Below are positions 1 to 5,570 of a stretch of 7,335 nt of DNA, in pieces (position 1 is the first letter of the stretch; each line of letters begins with the position of its first letter). The notes beneath the pieces are model-generated. The model saw only the letters and a list, made by a program, of their open reading frames with translations. It was not told where the DNA came from and searched no databases. The DNA lies in NCBI RefSeq assembly GCF_000721935.1, contig NZ_KL585383.1, positions 157,640-164,974 on the forward strand, written 5' to 3'. This DNA is from Streptomyces sp. NRRL WC-3549 (lineage in GTDB: Bacteria > Actinomycetota > Actinomycetes > Streptomycetales > Streptomycetaceae). A program made the translations under genes and the position numbers.

Positions 1-96
1 GACCAGGCCCGCGTGCTCCGGTTCCAGCGCGAGCCGCAGCACGGCCCACCACCACACCCCGCCGAGGACGAGCGCCGGCACCCATCGCCGCACCAT
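1..96 (-). CDS. Small membrane protein, N-terminal part only (runs off the left edge)
   Basis: Only the first 32 codons are in the window. The start is ATG at 94-96, supported by a strong Shine-Dalgarno, GGAGGAGG at 102-109, 5 bases upstream. The visible peptide begins MVRRWVPALVLGGVWWW. It has two arginines followed by a hydrophobic stretch of about 18 residues (5-22) with three consecutive tryptophans, then a charged segment (EPEH). This looks like an N-terminal membrane anchor with positive residues inside; no signal-peptidase site is visible in the part present. I do not recognise the family and assign no function. It lies downstream of csbD, from which it is separated by a hairpin and more than 280 bases, so it probably has its own transcript. 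The call rests on the Shine-Dalgarno, the open frame to the edge and the membrane-like composition. Confidence 0.6.
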   Translation of the reverse strand, partial: MVRRWVPALVLGGVWWWAVLRLALEPEHAGLV

Positions 97-101
97 GGCT
101 G

Positions 102-109
102 CCTCCTCC
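102..109 (-). promoter_or_regulatory. Shine-Dalgarno fixing the start of the partial membrane-protein gene
   Basis: On the minus strand GGAGGAGG stands 5 bases before the ATG at 94-96. It is among the strongest ribosome binding sites in the window and is the main reason for calling a gene from so little coding sequence. A TAG-containing hexamer (TACTAG, 118-123) lies just upstream and could be a -10 element, but no -35 is evident. Confidence 0.6.
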
Positions 110-299
110 GGCCGACGCTAGTACGGCCCGGTCTCGTGCCGGGAGGGCGCATCGGCGCACTACCGGCGTGCGTGCGGCGGTCCGGCGGCGCCCACGCCCC
201 TACCACGCGCCGGAGACCGGAAGCCGTCCCGGGAGCGCCCCACCACCGCGCTCCCCCGCAGTTTCCCCCGGCGGCGCCCCGCCTGCATCCTGCGGCTCC

Positions 300-313
300 G
301 CACACATGTGTGC
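300..313. repeat. Perfect 14-base palindrome
   Basis: GCACACATGTGTGC reads the same on both strands. It overlaps the first 5 bases of the csbD terminator stem (309-321), so the two structures cannot form at once in one RNA or cruciform. It could be an operator or a competing hairpin. Function unknown; the symmetry itself is certain. Confidence 0.6.
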
Positions 314-337
314 CCCCGCCGTCCCGGCGGGGGCACA
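309..337 (-). terminator. Hairpin terminator after csbD
   Basis: A perfect 13-bp inverted repeat, TGTGCCCCCGCCG at 309-321 and its complement at 325-337, encloses a 3-base loop. It lies 43 bases past the csbD stop codon. No U tract follows on the minus strand, which is common for Streptomyces terminators. It is the natural end of the dps-csbD transcript. Confidence 0.7.
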
Positions 338-380
338 GACGCAGGTCCCTGCGCTGACGTACGGGACCGACCGGTGGGCA

Positions 381-581
381 CTACCGCCCGTCGTCGTCGG
401 TCAGCGAGTCCTTCACGCCCTTGGCGCGGTCGGCGGCTCCGCCCATGGCGTCGTCCGCCTTCGCCTTCGCCTGGTCGGACTTGCCCTCGGCCTCCTTGCG
501 GCGGTCACCGGTCACCTTGCCGGTCGCCTCCTTGGCCTTGCCCTTGAGCTTGTCCATAGCGTTCTCGTTCTTGTCCGTCAT
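381..581 (-). CDS. csbD: CsbD-like small stress protein
   Basis: A 66-residue, very hydrophilic protein of the CsbD family (B. subtilis CsbD, E. coli YjbJ). These are general-stress proteins whose molecular role is not established. The sequence is rich in Lys, Ala, Asp and Gly and has no Cys or aromatic residues. It carries the family signature near the N-terminus (DKLKGKAKEATGKVTGD, about residues 10-26) and ends in an acidic tail (LTDDDGR). The frame is open 26 codons further upstream, but I chose the ATG at 579-581 because GGAGA (586-590) stands 4 bases before it and because the family starts about 8-10 residues before the DKLKGK motif. It follows dps by 50 bases with no evident terminator between, so the two are probably cotranscribed as a stress pair. 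A hairpin ends the unit. Confidence 0.88.
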   Translation of the reverse strand: MTDKNENAMDKLKGKAKEATGKVTGDRRKEAEGKSDQAKAKADDAMGGAADRAKGVKDSLTDDDGR

Positions 582-631
582 GACTTCTCCTCGCTCGAAG
601 GTCTGGTACTGCCCGGGCCGCTTCCGCACGC

Positions 632-1102
632 TCAGGCGGACTCCGCCTGGAACATCCACGCGTGCTTCTCCAGGTCCGCCGTCAGCGTGATCAGGATGTC
701 CTGGCTGACGGGGTCGGGCTCGTCGGTCGCCTCGATCCGCTCCCGCATCCGGCCGATCACCACCTGGAGGGCGTCGACGAGTACGCGTACCGCGTCCGCG
801 TCCTTGATCCAGCCGTCCGGCACGGATTCGATGGCCGTCGTCTTCGCCAGCGTCCTGGACCGCCCGTCCGGGTTGACACCGACCGCCGAAGCCCGCTCCG
901 CGACCGTGTCCGAGTGCTGCCGCGCCGTGTCCACGACGTCGTCGAGCTGGAGGTGCACGGACCGGAAGCGCGGACCGACCACATTCCAGTGCACTTGCTT
1001 CGCCACGAGCGAGAGGTCGATCAGGTCGACGAGCGCGCCTTGCAGGGCATCACCGACGACCTTGCGGTCGCTCTCGGACAGGGAGCTCTTCACGACAGAC
1101 AT
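632..1102 (-). CDS. dps: Dps-family ferritin-like DNA-protection protein
   Basis: A 156-residue Dps protein. The family forms 12-subunit shells that oxidise Fe(II) with peroxide, store iron and often condense DNA. The inter-subunit ferroxidase residues all appear with the spacing of E. coli Dps: His38 in KQVHWN, His50, Asp54, Asp65 and Glu69 (DTVAER). The N-terminal tail is short (about 15 residues, two Lys and one Arg), so DNA binding through a long basic tail is not obvious. The start is ATG at 1100-1102, with GGAGA (1108-1112) 5 bases upstream. The neighbour csbD, 50 bases downstream, is also stress-related. From memory the position matches S. coelicolor dpsB (SCO5756), one of several dps paralogues there. 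The upstream region is unusually AT-rich and holds an inverted repeat (1147-1173). The family call is firm; the paralogue name is from synteny only. Confidence 0.95.
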   Translation of the reverse strand: MSVVKSSLSESDRKVVGDALQGALVDLIDLSLVAKQVHWNVVGPRFRSVHLQLDDVVDTARQHSDTVAERASAVGVNPDGRSRTLAKTTAIESVPDGWIKDADAVRVLVDALQVVIGRMRERIEATDEPDPVSQDILITLTADLEKHAWMFQAESA

Positions 1103-1146
1103 CCACTTCTCCGATCAGATCCTGTGCGGCATGCCGTCCATCCACG

Positions 1147-1173
1147 ATGACATACATCACACAAAAGAGTCAT
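1147..1173. repeat. Inverted repeat ATGAC-N17-GTCAT upstream of dps
   Basis: Perfect 5-base arms at 1147-1151 and 1169-1173 have centres 22 bases apart, about two helical turns. They sit in an AT-rich island 45-71 bases upstream of the dps ATG. The position and spacing suit a dimeric regulator, but arms this short can arise by chance. No known operator consensus is claimed. Confidence 0.35.
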
Positions 1174-1254
1174 TTGGGGAGTTAGTTCCTCAGAACGCCC
1201 TCCCGGCCTCACTCCGCGCCTGCCCCGCGAACCGCCTCGCACACACGGAGAACA

Positions 1255-1292
1255 AAAGCCCCGGCCGGCCCGTGAGGGCCGGCCGGGGCTTT
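1255..1292 (-). terminator. Strong hairpin terminator after clgR
   Basis: A perfect 17-bp stem, AAAGCCCCGGCCGGCCC (plus strand, 1255-1271) with its complement at 1276-1292, and a 4-base loop. On the minus strand the stem ends in CTTTTGTT, a short U-rich tail, so it fits an intrinsic terminator for clgR, whose stop codon lies 23 bases upstream. It also insulates dps from clgR transcription. On the plus strand it ends in CTTTC and could act in that direction too, but no plus-strand gene uses it here. Confidence 0.85.
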
Positions 1293-1315
1293 CGGTTCGC
1301 CATGAACCACGCAGG

Positions 1316-1699
1316 TCAGGCGGCGACGACATCCACCGCTTCCGCGGGCGCCTTGATGGTCACCCGTCCCGTCGGTACGCCTGTCACCGAGGTGACGGAG
1401 ACGGAATTCAGCATCGGGCGCACCGGCACGGGCACCGGATCACTGGCTGCTGCCGACGCGGCCAGCTCAGCCAGCGACAGTTCATCGCTCACTTCACGCA
1501 TGAGTTCGGACATCCGTACGTCAAGCGCGTCGCAAATGGCGGAGAGCAGTTCGGAGGATGCCTCCTTCTGCCCCCGCTCCACCTCGGAGAGATAGCCGAG
1601 CGAGACTCGGGCGGACGAGGAGACTTCGCGCAGAGTACGGCCTTGGCGCTGGCGCTGCCGACGCAGCACGTCACCAAGCAGGCGACGGAGCAGAATCAT
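1316..1699 (-). CDS. clgR: ClgR, XRE-family activator of Clp protease genes
   Basis: A 127-residue regulator with an N-terminal XRE/Cro-type helix-turn-helix (about residues 7-62). The two DNA-binding helices lie within [22 protein letters not shown] (split here as [10 protein letters not shown] and [12 protein letters not shown]). The [12 protein letters not shown] segment after it is typical of ClgR. In Streptomyces and Corynebacterium ClgR activates clp and lon genes and is itself a Clp substrate. The C-terminus is DVVAA, an exposed Ala-Ala tail of the kind used as a Clp degron in this family. The frame extends 11 codons further up, but I chose ATG at 1697-1699 because GAGGAGGGAG (1706-1715) precedes it and family members start [10 protein letters not shown]. 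It lies 109 bases after the cinA-like gene and ends at a strong terminator. No match to the recalled ClgR operator (GTTCGC-N5-GCG) was found in its own upstream region. Confidence 0.92.
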   Translation of the reverse strand: MILLRRLLGDVLRRQRQRQGRTLREVSSSARVSLGYLSEVERGQKEASSELLSAICDALDVRMSELMREVSDELSLAELAASAAASDPVPVPVRPMLNSVSVTSVTGVPTGRVTIKAPAEAVDVVAA

Positions 1700-1808
1700 C
1701 GGTGGCTCCCTCCTCGGACCGCGTAGCCGCATCCTTCACGCCCCACCGTACCGCCTCGCGCTGCGGCCGTGCGGGGAGCGATGTCGTGTTCACTCAGGGC
1801 TGCAAACA
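1700..1808. other. Spacer between pncC and clgR
   Basis: 109 bases with no terminator-like hairpin that I could find, so read-through from the rimO-pgsA-pncC unit into clgR is possible. I found no good -35/-10 pair for a separate clgR promoter. The 3' end carries the clgR Shine-Dalgarno (1706-1715). Confidence 0.5.
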
Positions 1809-2321
1809 TCAATTCCCCCCGTTCTGTTCCGTATCCTGTGCCCCCGCGTTCGCGACGAGTTCGCCCGAGAGCAGCTCCAAAAGGCTTCGTACACTCTCCT
1901 TACGAATGTCCCCGCGCCCGCCGTTCAATCTCAGTTCGGCGACTTTCCGGACATCTCCGGGGCCGCACACCGCCACGAAGACGGTGCCGACCGGCTTCCC
2001 GTCCTGCGGCTCGGGGCCCGCGACCCCCGTCGTGGAGATCCCCCAGTCCGCGCCCAGCACCCGGCGCACTCCGGCCGCCATCGCCGCGGCGACCTCGGGG
2101 TCCACCGCGCCGCGCTCGGCGAGCAGGGCCGCGTCGACCTCCAGCACATCGCGCTTCAGGGCCGTGGCGTAGGCCGTGACCGAGCCGCGGAAGGAGTGGG
2201 ACGCCCCCGGCACCGCGGTGAGCTCCGCGGCCACCAGGCCCCCGGTCAGGGACTCGGCGACGGCGAGCGTCTCCCCGCGGTCCCGCAGCCGCCCCAGCAC
2301 ACGGGCCGCCGCGGACGTCAC
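1809..2321 (-). CDS. pncC: Nicotinamide-nucleotide amidohydrolase (stand-alone CinA C-terminal domain, PncC)
   Basis: A 170-residue protein consisting only of the CinA C-terminal domain. Family members such as E. coli PncC (about 165 residues) hydrolyse nicotinamide mononucleotide to nicotinate mononucleotide plus ammonia, feeding the pyridine-nucleotide salvage cycle in the cytosol. Visible marks are AESLTGG with the probable catalytic Ser24, the following Lys56 in YATALKRDVL, and the STTGVAGPEPQDGKPVGTV stretch (about 96-114). The N-terminal MoeA-like COG1058 domain of full-length CinA is absent. The frame is open well upstream into pgsA, but the start is GTG at 2319-2321. GGAGG (2329-2333) lies 7 bases before it, the GTG overlaps the pgsA TGA by 4 bases, and the domain begins right there. 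It is the third gene of the rimO-pgsA-pncC unit. Often annotated simply as cinA; a competence role is not implied. Confidence 0.92.
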   Translation of the reverse strand: MTSAAARVLGRLRDRGETLAVAESLTGGLVAAELTAVPGASHSFRGSVTAYATALKRDVLEVDAALLAERGAVDPEVAAAMAAGVRRVLGADWGISTTGVAGPEPQDGKPVGTVFVAVCGPGDVRKVAELRLNGGRGDIRKESVRSLLELLSGELVANAGAQDTEQNGGN

Positions 2322-3151
2322 CGCTCGGCCTCCGTGGCGCCGCCGGCTCCGGCGACGGGCTCCGCGACACCCTCTGCCGTCCCGGTGCCCGGGACGGCTT
2401 CCGTGCCGGTCGGGCACGCGTCCGGCTGCACCACAGCGACGACGGACGCCGTGTCGGGCCGCCCGGCGTCCGCGGCCGCGGTGACCGCCTCCAGGGCGGC
2501 CGCGCGCTCGGCCGCCAGCCCCTTGCGGCGCAGCACGACGGCCTGGCGCACGTAGTCGAGTCCGGTGACGACCGTCAGCACGACGGCCGCCATCATCACC
2601 CAGAAGCGGAGGGTCGCCAGGGGCCCGGTGAGGGCCAGGACGTACATGCCGGCGGCCGTCCCCTGGGCCAGGGTCTTCAGCTTCCCCCCACGGCTGGCCG
2701 GGATCACGGCATGCCGGATGACCCAGAAACGCATGAGGGTGATACCGAGTTCCCGGACGAGGATCACCGAGGTGATCCACCAGGGCAGGTCACCGAGGGC
2801 CGAGAGGCAGATGAGCGCCGCGCCCATGATCGCCTTGTCCGCGATCGGGTCCGCGATCTTCCCGAAGTCGGTGACCAGGTTGTACGTCCGGGCGAGATGA
2901 CCGTCGAAGATGTCGGTGATCATCGCCACGGCGAAGGCCGCCCAGGCGAACGACCGCCAGACCGGGTCGTCGCCGCCGTGGTGCAGGAGCAGCAGGACGA
3001 AGACCGGGACCAGGAGCAGCCGCACCATGGTGAGGATGTTGGCGATGTTCCACAGACCGGCCTGGTTCACGGCCGCCGCGCCCAGCTTGCCGCCGCGCGG
3101 TGCCGGCGTCGCGCCGGACCCGCCCGCCGCGGATGCCGGGGCTCCCGTCAT
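2318..3151 (-). CDS. pgsA: CDP-alcohol phosphatidyltransferase, probable phosphatidylglycerophosphate synthase
   Basis: A 277-residue integral membrane enzyme of the CDP-alcohol phosphatidyltransferase family. As PgsA it would transfer phosphatidyl from CDP-diacylglycerol to glycerol 3-phosphate, the committed step to phosphatidylglycerol and cardiolipin. The full signature D-x2-DG-x2-AR-x8-G-x3-D-x3-D is present at residues 80-105 (Asp80, Asp83, Gly84, Ala87, Arg88, Gly97, Asp101, Asp105). Hydrophobic segments lie at about 39-57, 66-80, 107-119, 124-143, 162-178 and 182-199. The start is ATG at 3149-3151, with GGAGG (3159-3163) 7 bases upstream and a 4-base ATGA overlap with the rimO stop. 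The protein is longer than the usual 180-200 residues because of a Gly/Ala/Pro-rich N-terminal stretch (1-30) and a non-membrane C-terminal tail (about 211-277). Substrate is inferred: actinobacteria also have phosphatidylinositol-phosphate and cardiolipin synthases in this superfamily. Confidence 0.88.
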   Translation of the reverse strand: MTGAPASAAGGSGATPAPRGGKLGAAAVNQAGLWNIANILTMVRLLLVPVFVLLLLHHGGDDPVWRSFAWAAFAVAMITDIFDGHLARTYNLVTDFGKIADPIADKAIMGAALICLSALGDLPWWITSVILVRELGITLMRFWVIRHAVIPASRGGKLKTLAQGTAAGMYVLALTGPLATLRFWVMMAAVVLTVVTGLDYVRQAVVLRRKGLAAERAAALEAVTAAADAGRPDTASVVAVVQPDACPTGTEAVPGTGTAEGVAEPVAGAGGATEAER

Positions 3152-4626
3152 CTGGCTGCCTCCGCAAGCTCGTGGTGTTCGGCCACGAGGTCCACTCCCT
3201 CGGTGCCCACTGCCTTCGCTTCGACCATACGGCCCGGCACCAGGCCTTCGCGTGCGGTGAAGACGACCTGGCCGTCCGTTTCGGGCGCCTGGTGGGCCGC
3301 TCGGCCCACCGCGACCGGCCCGTCCTCCTCGGACTCGACGGACTCGACCAGGACCTGGAGCGTCTCACCGACCCGTTCCTCGGCGCGCTGCGAGGTCAGT
3401 TCCTCGGCCAGCTGGGAGATGTGGGCGAGCCGCTCGGCGATGACGTCGGCGTCCAGCTTGTTCTCGTAACCGACGGCCTCGGTGCCTTCCTCGTCGGAGT
3501 AGCCGAAGACACCGATGGCGTCCAGACGCGCTCCGGTGAGGAAGCGTTCCAGCTCCGCGAGGTCGGCCTCGGTCTCGCCGGGGAAGCCGACGATGAAGTT
3601 CGACCGGGCGCCGGCCTGCGGGGACTTGCCCCGGATGGTGTCCAGGAGCTCCAGGAAGCGGTCCGTGTCGCCGAACCGGCGCATGGCCCGCAGCACCCCG
3701 GGGGCGGAGTGCTGGAAGGACAGGTCGAAGTAGGGTGCGACCTTCGGAGTCGAGGTGAGTACGTCGATCAGCCCGGGACGCATCTCGGCGGGCTGCAGGT
3801 AGCTGACGCGGATGCGTTCGATGCCGTCGACGTCGGCGAGCTCGGGCAGCAGCGTCTCCAGGAGCCGGATGTCGCCGAGGTCCTTGCCGTAGGAGGTGTT
3901 GTTCTCGGAGACCAGCATGACCTCCTTGACCCCCTGCTCGGCGAGCCAGCGCGTCTCTCCCAGGACGTCCGAGGGACGACGGGAGATGAAGGAGCCGCGG
4001 AAGGAGGGGATGGCGCAGAAGGAGCAGCGGCGGTCGCAGCCGGAGGCCAGCTTCACGGAGGCGACAGGGCTGGTACCCAGCCGGCGGCGCAGCGGCGCCC
4101 GCGGACCGGAGACCGGGGCGACGCCCTCGGGGAGGTCGGCCGGAGCGGGGGCGATCTCCTGCGCGTGTCCGGGCAGCGCGACGGCGGCGTCCTGCCGCTC
4201 GGCCGGGCTGATCGGCAGCAGCTTGCGCCGGTCTCGCGGGGTGTGTGACGCGTGGATGCCGCCGTTGAGGATCGTCTGGAGGCGGTCGGAGATGTCGGCG
4301 TAGTCGTCGAAGCCGAGCACGCCGTCCGCTTCGGGCAGCGCCTCGGCGAGGTCCTTGCCGTAGCGCTCGGCCATGCAGCCGACGGCCACCACGGCCTGGG
4401 TTCTTCCGTGATCCTTGAGATCGTTGGCTTCGAGGAGGGCGTCGACGGAGTCCTTCTTGGCGGCTTCGACGAACCCACAGGTGTTGACGACGGCGACATC
4501 CGCGTCCGAGGCGTCCTCGACGAGATCCCAGCCGTCCGCTGCCAAGCGGCCTGCCAGCTCCTCCGAGTCCACCTCGTTACGGGCGCAGCCAAGCGTGACA
4601 AGGGCGACGGTACGGCGTTCGGGCAT
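3148..4626 (-). CDS. rimO: RimO, ribosomal protein S12 methylthiotransferase
   Basis: A 492-residue radical-SAM methylthiotransferase. RimO adds a methylthio group to the conserved aspartate of ribosomal protein S12 using two 4Fe-4S clusters. Domains in order: the MTTase N-terminal domain with cluster cysteines Cys14 (LGCARN), Cys50 (NTCGF) and Cys84 (VGCM); a linker; the radical-SAM core with Cys197, Cys201 and Cys204 (GCDRRCSFC); and a C-terminal TRAM domain (about 422-485). RimO rather than MiaB is supported by [11 protein letters not shown] and by [10 protein letters not shown] after the SAM cysteines. The region between the two cysteine sets (about 125-187) is longer than in E. coli RimO and rich in Pro, Ala and Arg. 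The start is ATG at 4624-4626; there is no good Shine-Dalgarno, but a -10-like hexamer lies 7 bases upstream. It is the first gene of a coupled trio with pgsA and pncC. Confidence 0.96.
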   Translation of the reverse strand: MPERRTVALVTLGCARNEVDSEELAGRLAADGWDLVEDASDADVAVVNTCGFVEAAKKDSVDALLEANDLKDHGRTQAVVAVGCMAERYGKDLAEALPEADGVLGFDDYADISDRLQTILNGGIHASHTPRDRRKLLPISPAERQDAAVALPGHAQEIAPAPADLPEGVAPVSGPRAPLRRRLGTSPVASVKLASGCDRRCSFCAIPSFRGSFISRRPSDVLGETRWLAEQGVKEVMLVSENNTSYGKDLGDIRLLETLLPELADVDGIERIRVSYLQPAEMRPGLIDVLTSTPKVAPYFDLSFQHSAPGVLRAMRRFGDTDRFLELLDTIRGKSPQAGARSNFIVGFPGETEADLAELERFLTGARLDAIGVFGYSDEEGTEAVGYENKLDADVIAERLAHISQLAEELTSQRAEERVGETLQVLVESVESEEDGPVAVGRAAHQAPETDGQVVFTAREGLVPGRMVEAKAVGTEGVDLVAEHHELAEAAR

Positions 4627-4633
4627 GGGCTCA

Positions 4634-4639
4634 AGACTA
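4634..4639 (-). promoter_or_regulatory. Candidate -10 element for a leaderless rimO transcript
   Basis: On the minus strand TAGTCT ends 7 bases before the A of the rimO ATG, which would put the transcription start at or within a base of the start codon. The same interval lacks a Shine-Dalgarno, and a terminator stands about 90 bases upstream, so a promoter is required here. No convincing -35 is visible 17-18 bases upstream. Confidence 0.4.
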
Positions 4640-4716
4640 CTTTGTCCCGGACCCCGCCCCGGCGTGCAGGGTTCGGTGCTACGGGGAGTGACCGGACGAG
4701 AGCCCCGGGAAAGCGG

Positions 4717-4749
4717 TGAGCGTCCGGCCCGAGGGGGGCCGGACGCTCA
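4717..4749 (-). terminator. Hairpin terminator after the RodZ-like gene
   Basis: A perfect 14-bp inverted repeat, TGAGCGTCCGGCCC at 4717-4730 and its complement at 4736-4749, with a 5-base loop. It lies 23 bases past the stop codon of the RodZ-like gene. A weak T-containing tail (CCGCTTTCCC) follows on the minus strand. It should separate that gene from the rimO unit. Confidence 0.8.
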
Positions 4750-4772
4750 GCGGGGAGCTGCGTGAGGGGAGG

Positions 4773-5570
4773 TCAGCCGACCTCGGGGTCGCCCTTGGTG
4801 TACGAGAGCCGCTCGACCTGTCCCGGCTCGAACTGGTCGTCGACCTTCTTGCCGTTCACGAAGAGCTCGATGGAACCGGCGTCCCCCAGGACGAGGTCGA
4901 TGCGCTCCTTGTCCTGGAAGGTCTTGGAGTCGCCCTTGGAGAGCAGCCCGTCGAAGAGCTGGCGCCCGTTGTGGTCCTTGGCCGAGATCCAGCTCTTGCC
5001 GGTGGCGCTCAGCTTGACCGTCACCTTGTCGCGGGGTGCCGCGGCGATGGCGCTCTCGGAGGGGGCGGGCTTGGGGTCGGCGGGCCTGGTGGCGGCCGGG
5101 CTGGGCACCGTCTTGTCCGGGGGCGAGCCCTCGGCGACCTTGGCGGTGCCGGAATCACCGTCGTCACCGGTGAAGACGGTGAACCCCACGAAACCGATCA
5201 CGGCGACGATGGCGGCGACCATGGCGGCGGTCCAGTTGGGCCGGCGGGGCTCGGAGCGGATCCGCTCGGCCTCGAACAGCGGTGCCGCCGGGGTGGGGGC
5301 GGGAGTGCCGCCGTGCTCGGCGTCGTACCGGGCGATCAGCGGATCGGGGTCGAGCCGCACGGCCCGGGCGAGCATGCGGATGTGGCCGCGTGCGTACACG
5401 TCGCCGCCGCAGCGGGAGAAGTCGTCCGTCTCGATCGCGTGCACGATGGGGATGCGCACCCGGGTGGAGCTGCTGACTTCCTCGACCGTCAGACCGGCGG
5501 CGATGCGGGCCTGCTGAAGCGCGTGACCGATCGAAGGCCGGTCGTCTTCGGGGGAGTTGCCGATGGACAC
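4773..5570 (-). CDS. RodZ-like protein: HTH domain, one membrane span, DUF4115 domain
   Basis: A 265-residue protein with RodZ architecture. Residues about 12-85 form an XRE-like HTH_25 domain (ALQQARIAAGLTVEEVSSST, then DVYARGHIRMLARAV). Residues about 113-134 are a single hydrophobic span (AAMVAAIVAVIGFVGFTVF), preceded by basic residues (RSEPRRP). Residues 138-180 are a Pro/Ala/Ser linker, and about 182-257 a DUF4115-type beta domain. The topology is cytoplasmic HTH and external C-terminus. In E. coli RodZ links MreB to the elongation machinery; in apically growing Streptomyces the role is not settled, and I do not transfer it. The start is GTG at 5568-5570, with GAAAGG (5578-5583) 7 bases upstream; family members begin in the same way. 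It lies 211 bases after ftsK and ends in a hairpin terminator, so it may be a single-gene transcript. Confidence 0.87.
   Translation of the reverse strand: MSIGNSPEDDRPSIGHALQQARIAAGLTVEEVSSSTRVRIPIVHAIETDDFSRCGGDVYARGHIRMLARAVRLDPDPLIARYDAEHGGTPAPTPAAPLFEAERIRSEPRRPNWTAAMVAAIVAVIGFVGFTVFTGDDGDSGTAKVAEGSPPDKTVPSPAATRPADPKPAPSESAIAAAPRDKVTVKLSATGKSWISAKDHNGRQLFDGLLSKGDSKTFQDKERIDLVLGDAGSIELFVNGKKVDDQFEPGQVERLSYTKGDPEVG

Larger units (their letters stand above)
97..380. other. Gene-free spacer between csbD and the partial membrane-protein gene
   Basis: This 284-base stretch separates the csbD stop codon from the next minus-strand start. It holds the csbD terminator hairpin (309-337), an overlapping 14-base palindrome (300-313) and a short inverted repeat TGCGG/CCGCA at 291-302. 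The remainder (about 125-290) is very GC-rich. I saw no frame there with a Shine-Dalgarno and Streptomyces-like codon use on either strand. Confidence 0.6.
1103..1315. other. Spacer between clgR and dps, with the dps control region
   Basis: 213 bases. The right part holds the clgR terminator (1255-1292). The part from about 1145 to 1195 is strikingly AT-rich for this genome and carries ATGAC/GTCAT inverted arms and a second small repeat, GTTC-CTCA-GAAC (1184-1195). It must contain the dps promoter if dps is not read through from clgR. I could not assign a convincing -10/-35 pair, nor a GNNT/GGGTAT stress sigma-factor promoter. No ORF with a ribosome binding site was seen. Confidence 0.55.

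Noticed and set aside
127..143. Inverted repeat CCCGG-N7-CCGGG upstream of the partial membrane gene
   Set aside because: Five-base all-GC arms are expected by chance in this composition, and the position does not match a terminator or a clear operator.
1145..1200. A stress sigma-factor promoter (GNNT-N14-16-GGGTAT) or ECF-type GGAAC promoter for dps
   Set aside because: No GGGTAT is present. The GGAAC on the minus strand near 1185 has no suitable -10 partner at the expected distance.
168..1595. A 475-codon plus-strand open frame across csbD, dps and clgR
   Set aside because: It runs antisense through three recognisable genes, gives a low-complexity Arg/Ser/Ala-rich product with no family resemblance, and has no ribosome binding site. 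Long antisense frames are expected at this GC content.
1859..1873. A ClgR-operator-like GTTCGC sequence near the end of pncC
   Set aside because: After GTTCGC the second half-site GCG is not at the required 5-base spacing. Other GTTCGC occurrences (1296-1310 and the minus strand near 1225) fail in the same way.
2322..2780. An extended N-terminus for the CinA-like protein (frame open up to 2780)
   Set aside because: The extra 153 residues overlap pgsA, are Arg/Gly/Pro-rich and do not resemble the CinA N-terminal domain. The GTG at 2319-2321 has a good Shine-Dalgarno and starts exactly at the domain.
3100..4248. A 382-codon plus-strand open frame over rimO
   Set aside because: It mirrors the codon periodicity of rimO on the other strand. 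rimO has all six cluster cysteines in place, and the antisense product resembles nothing.
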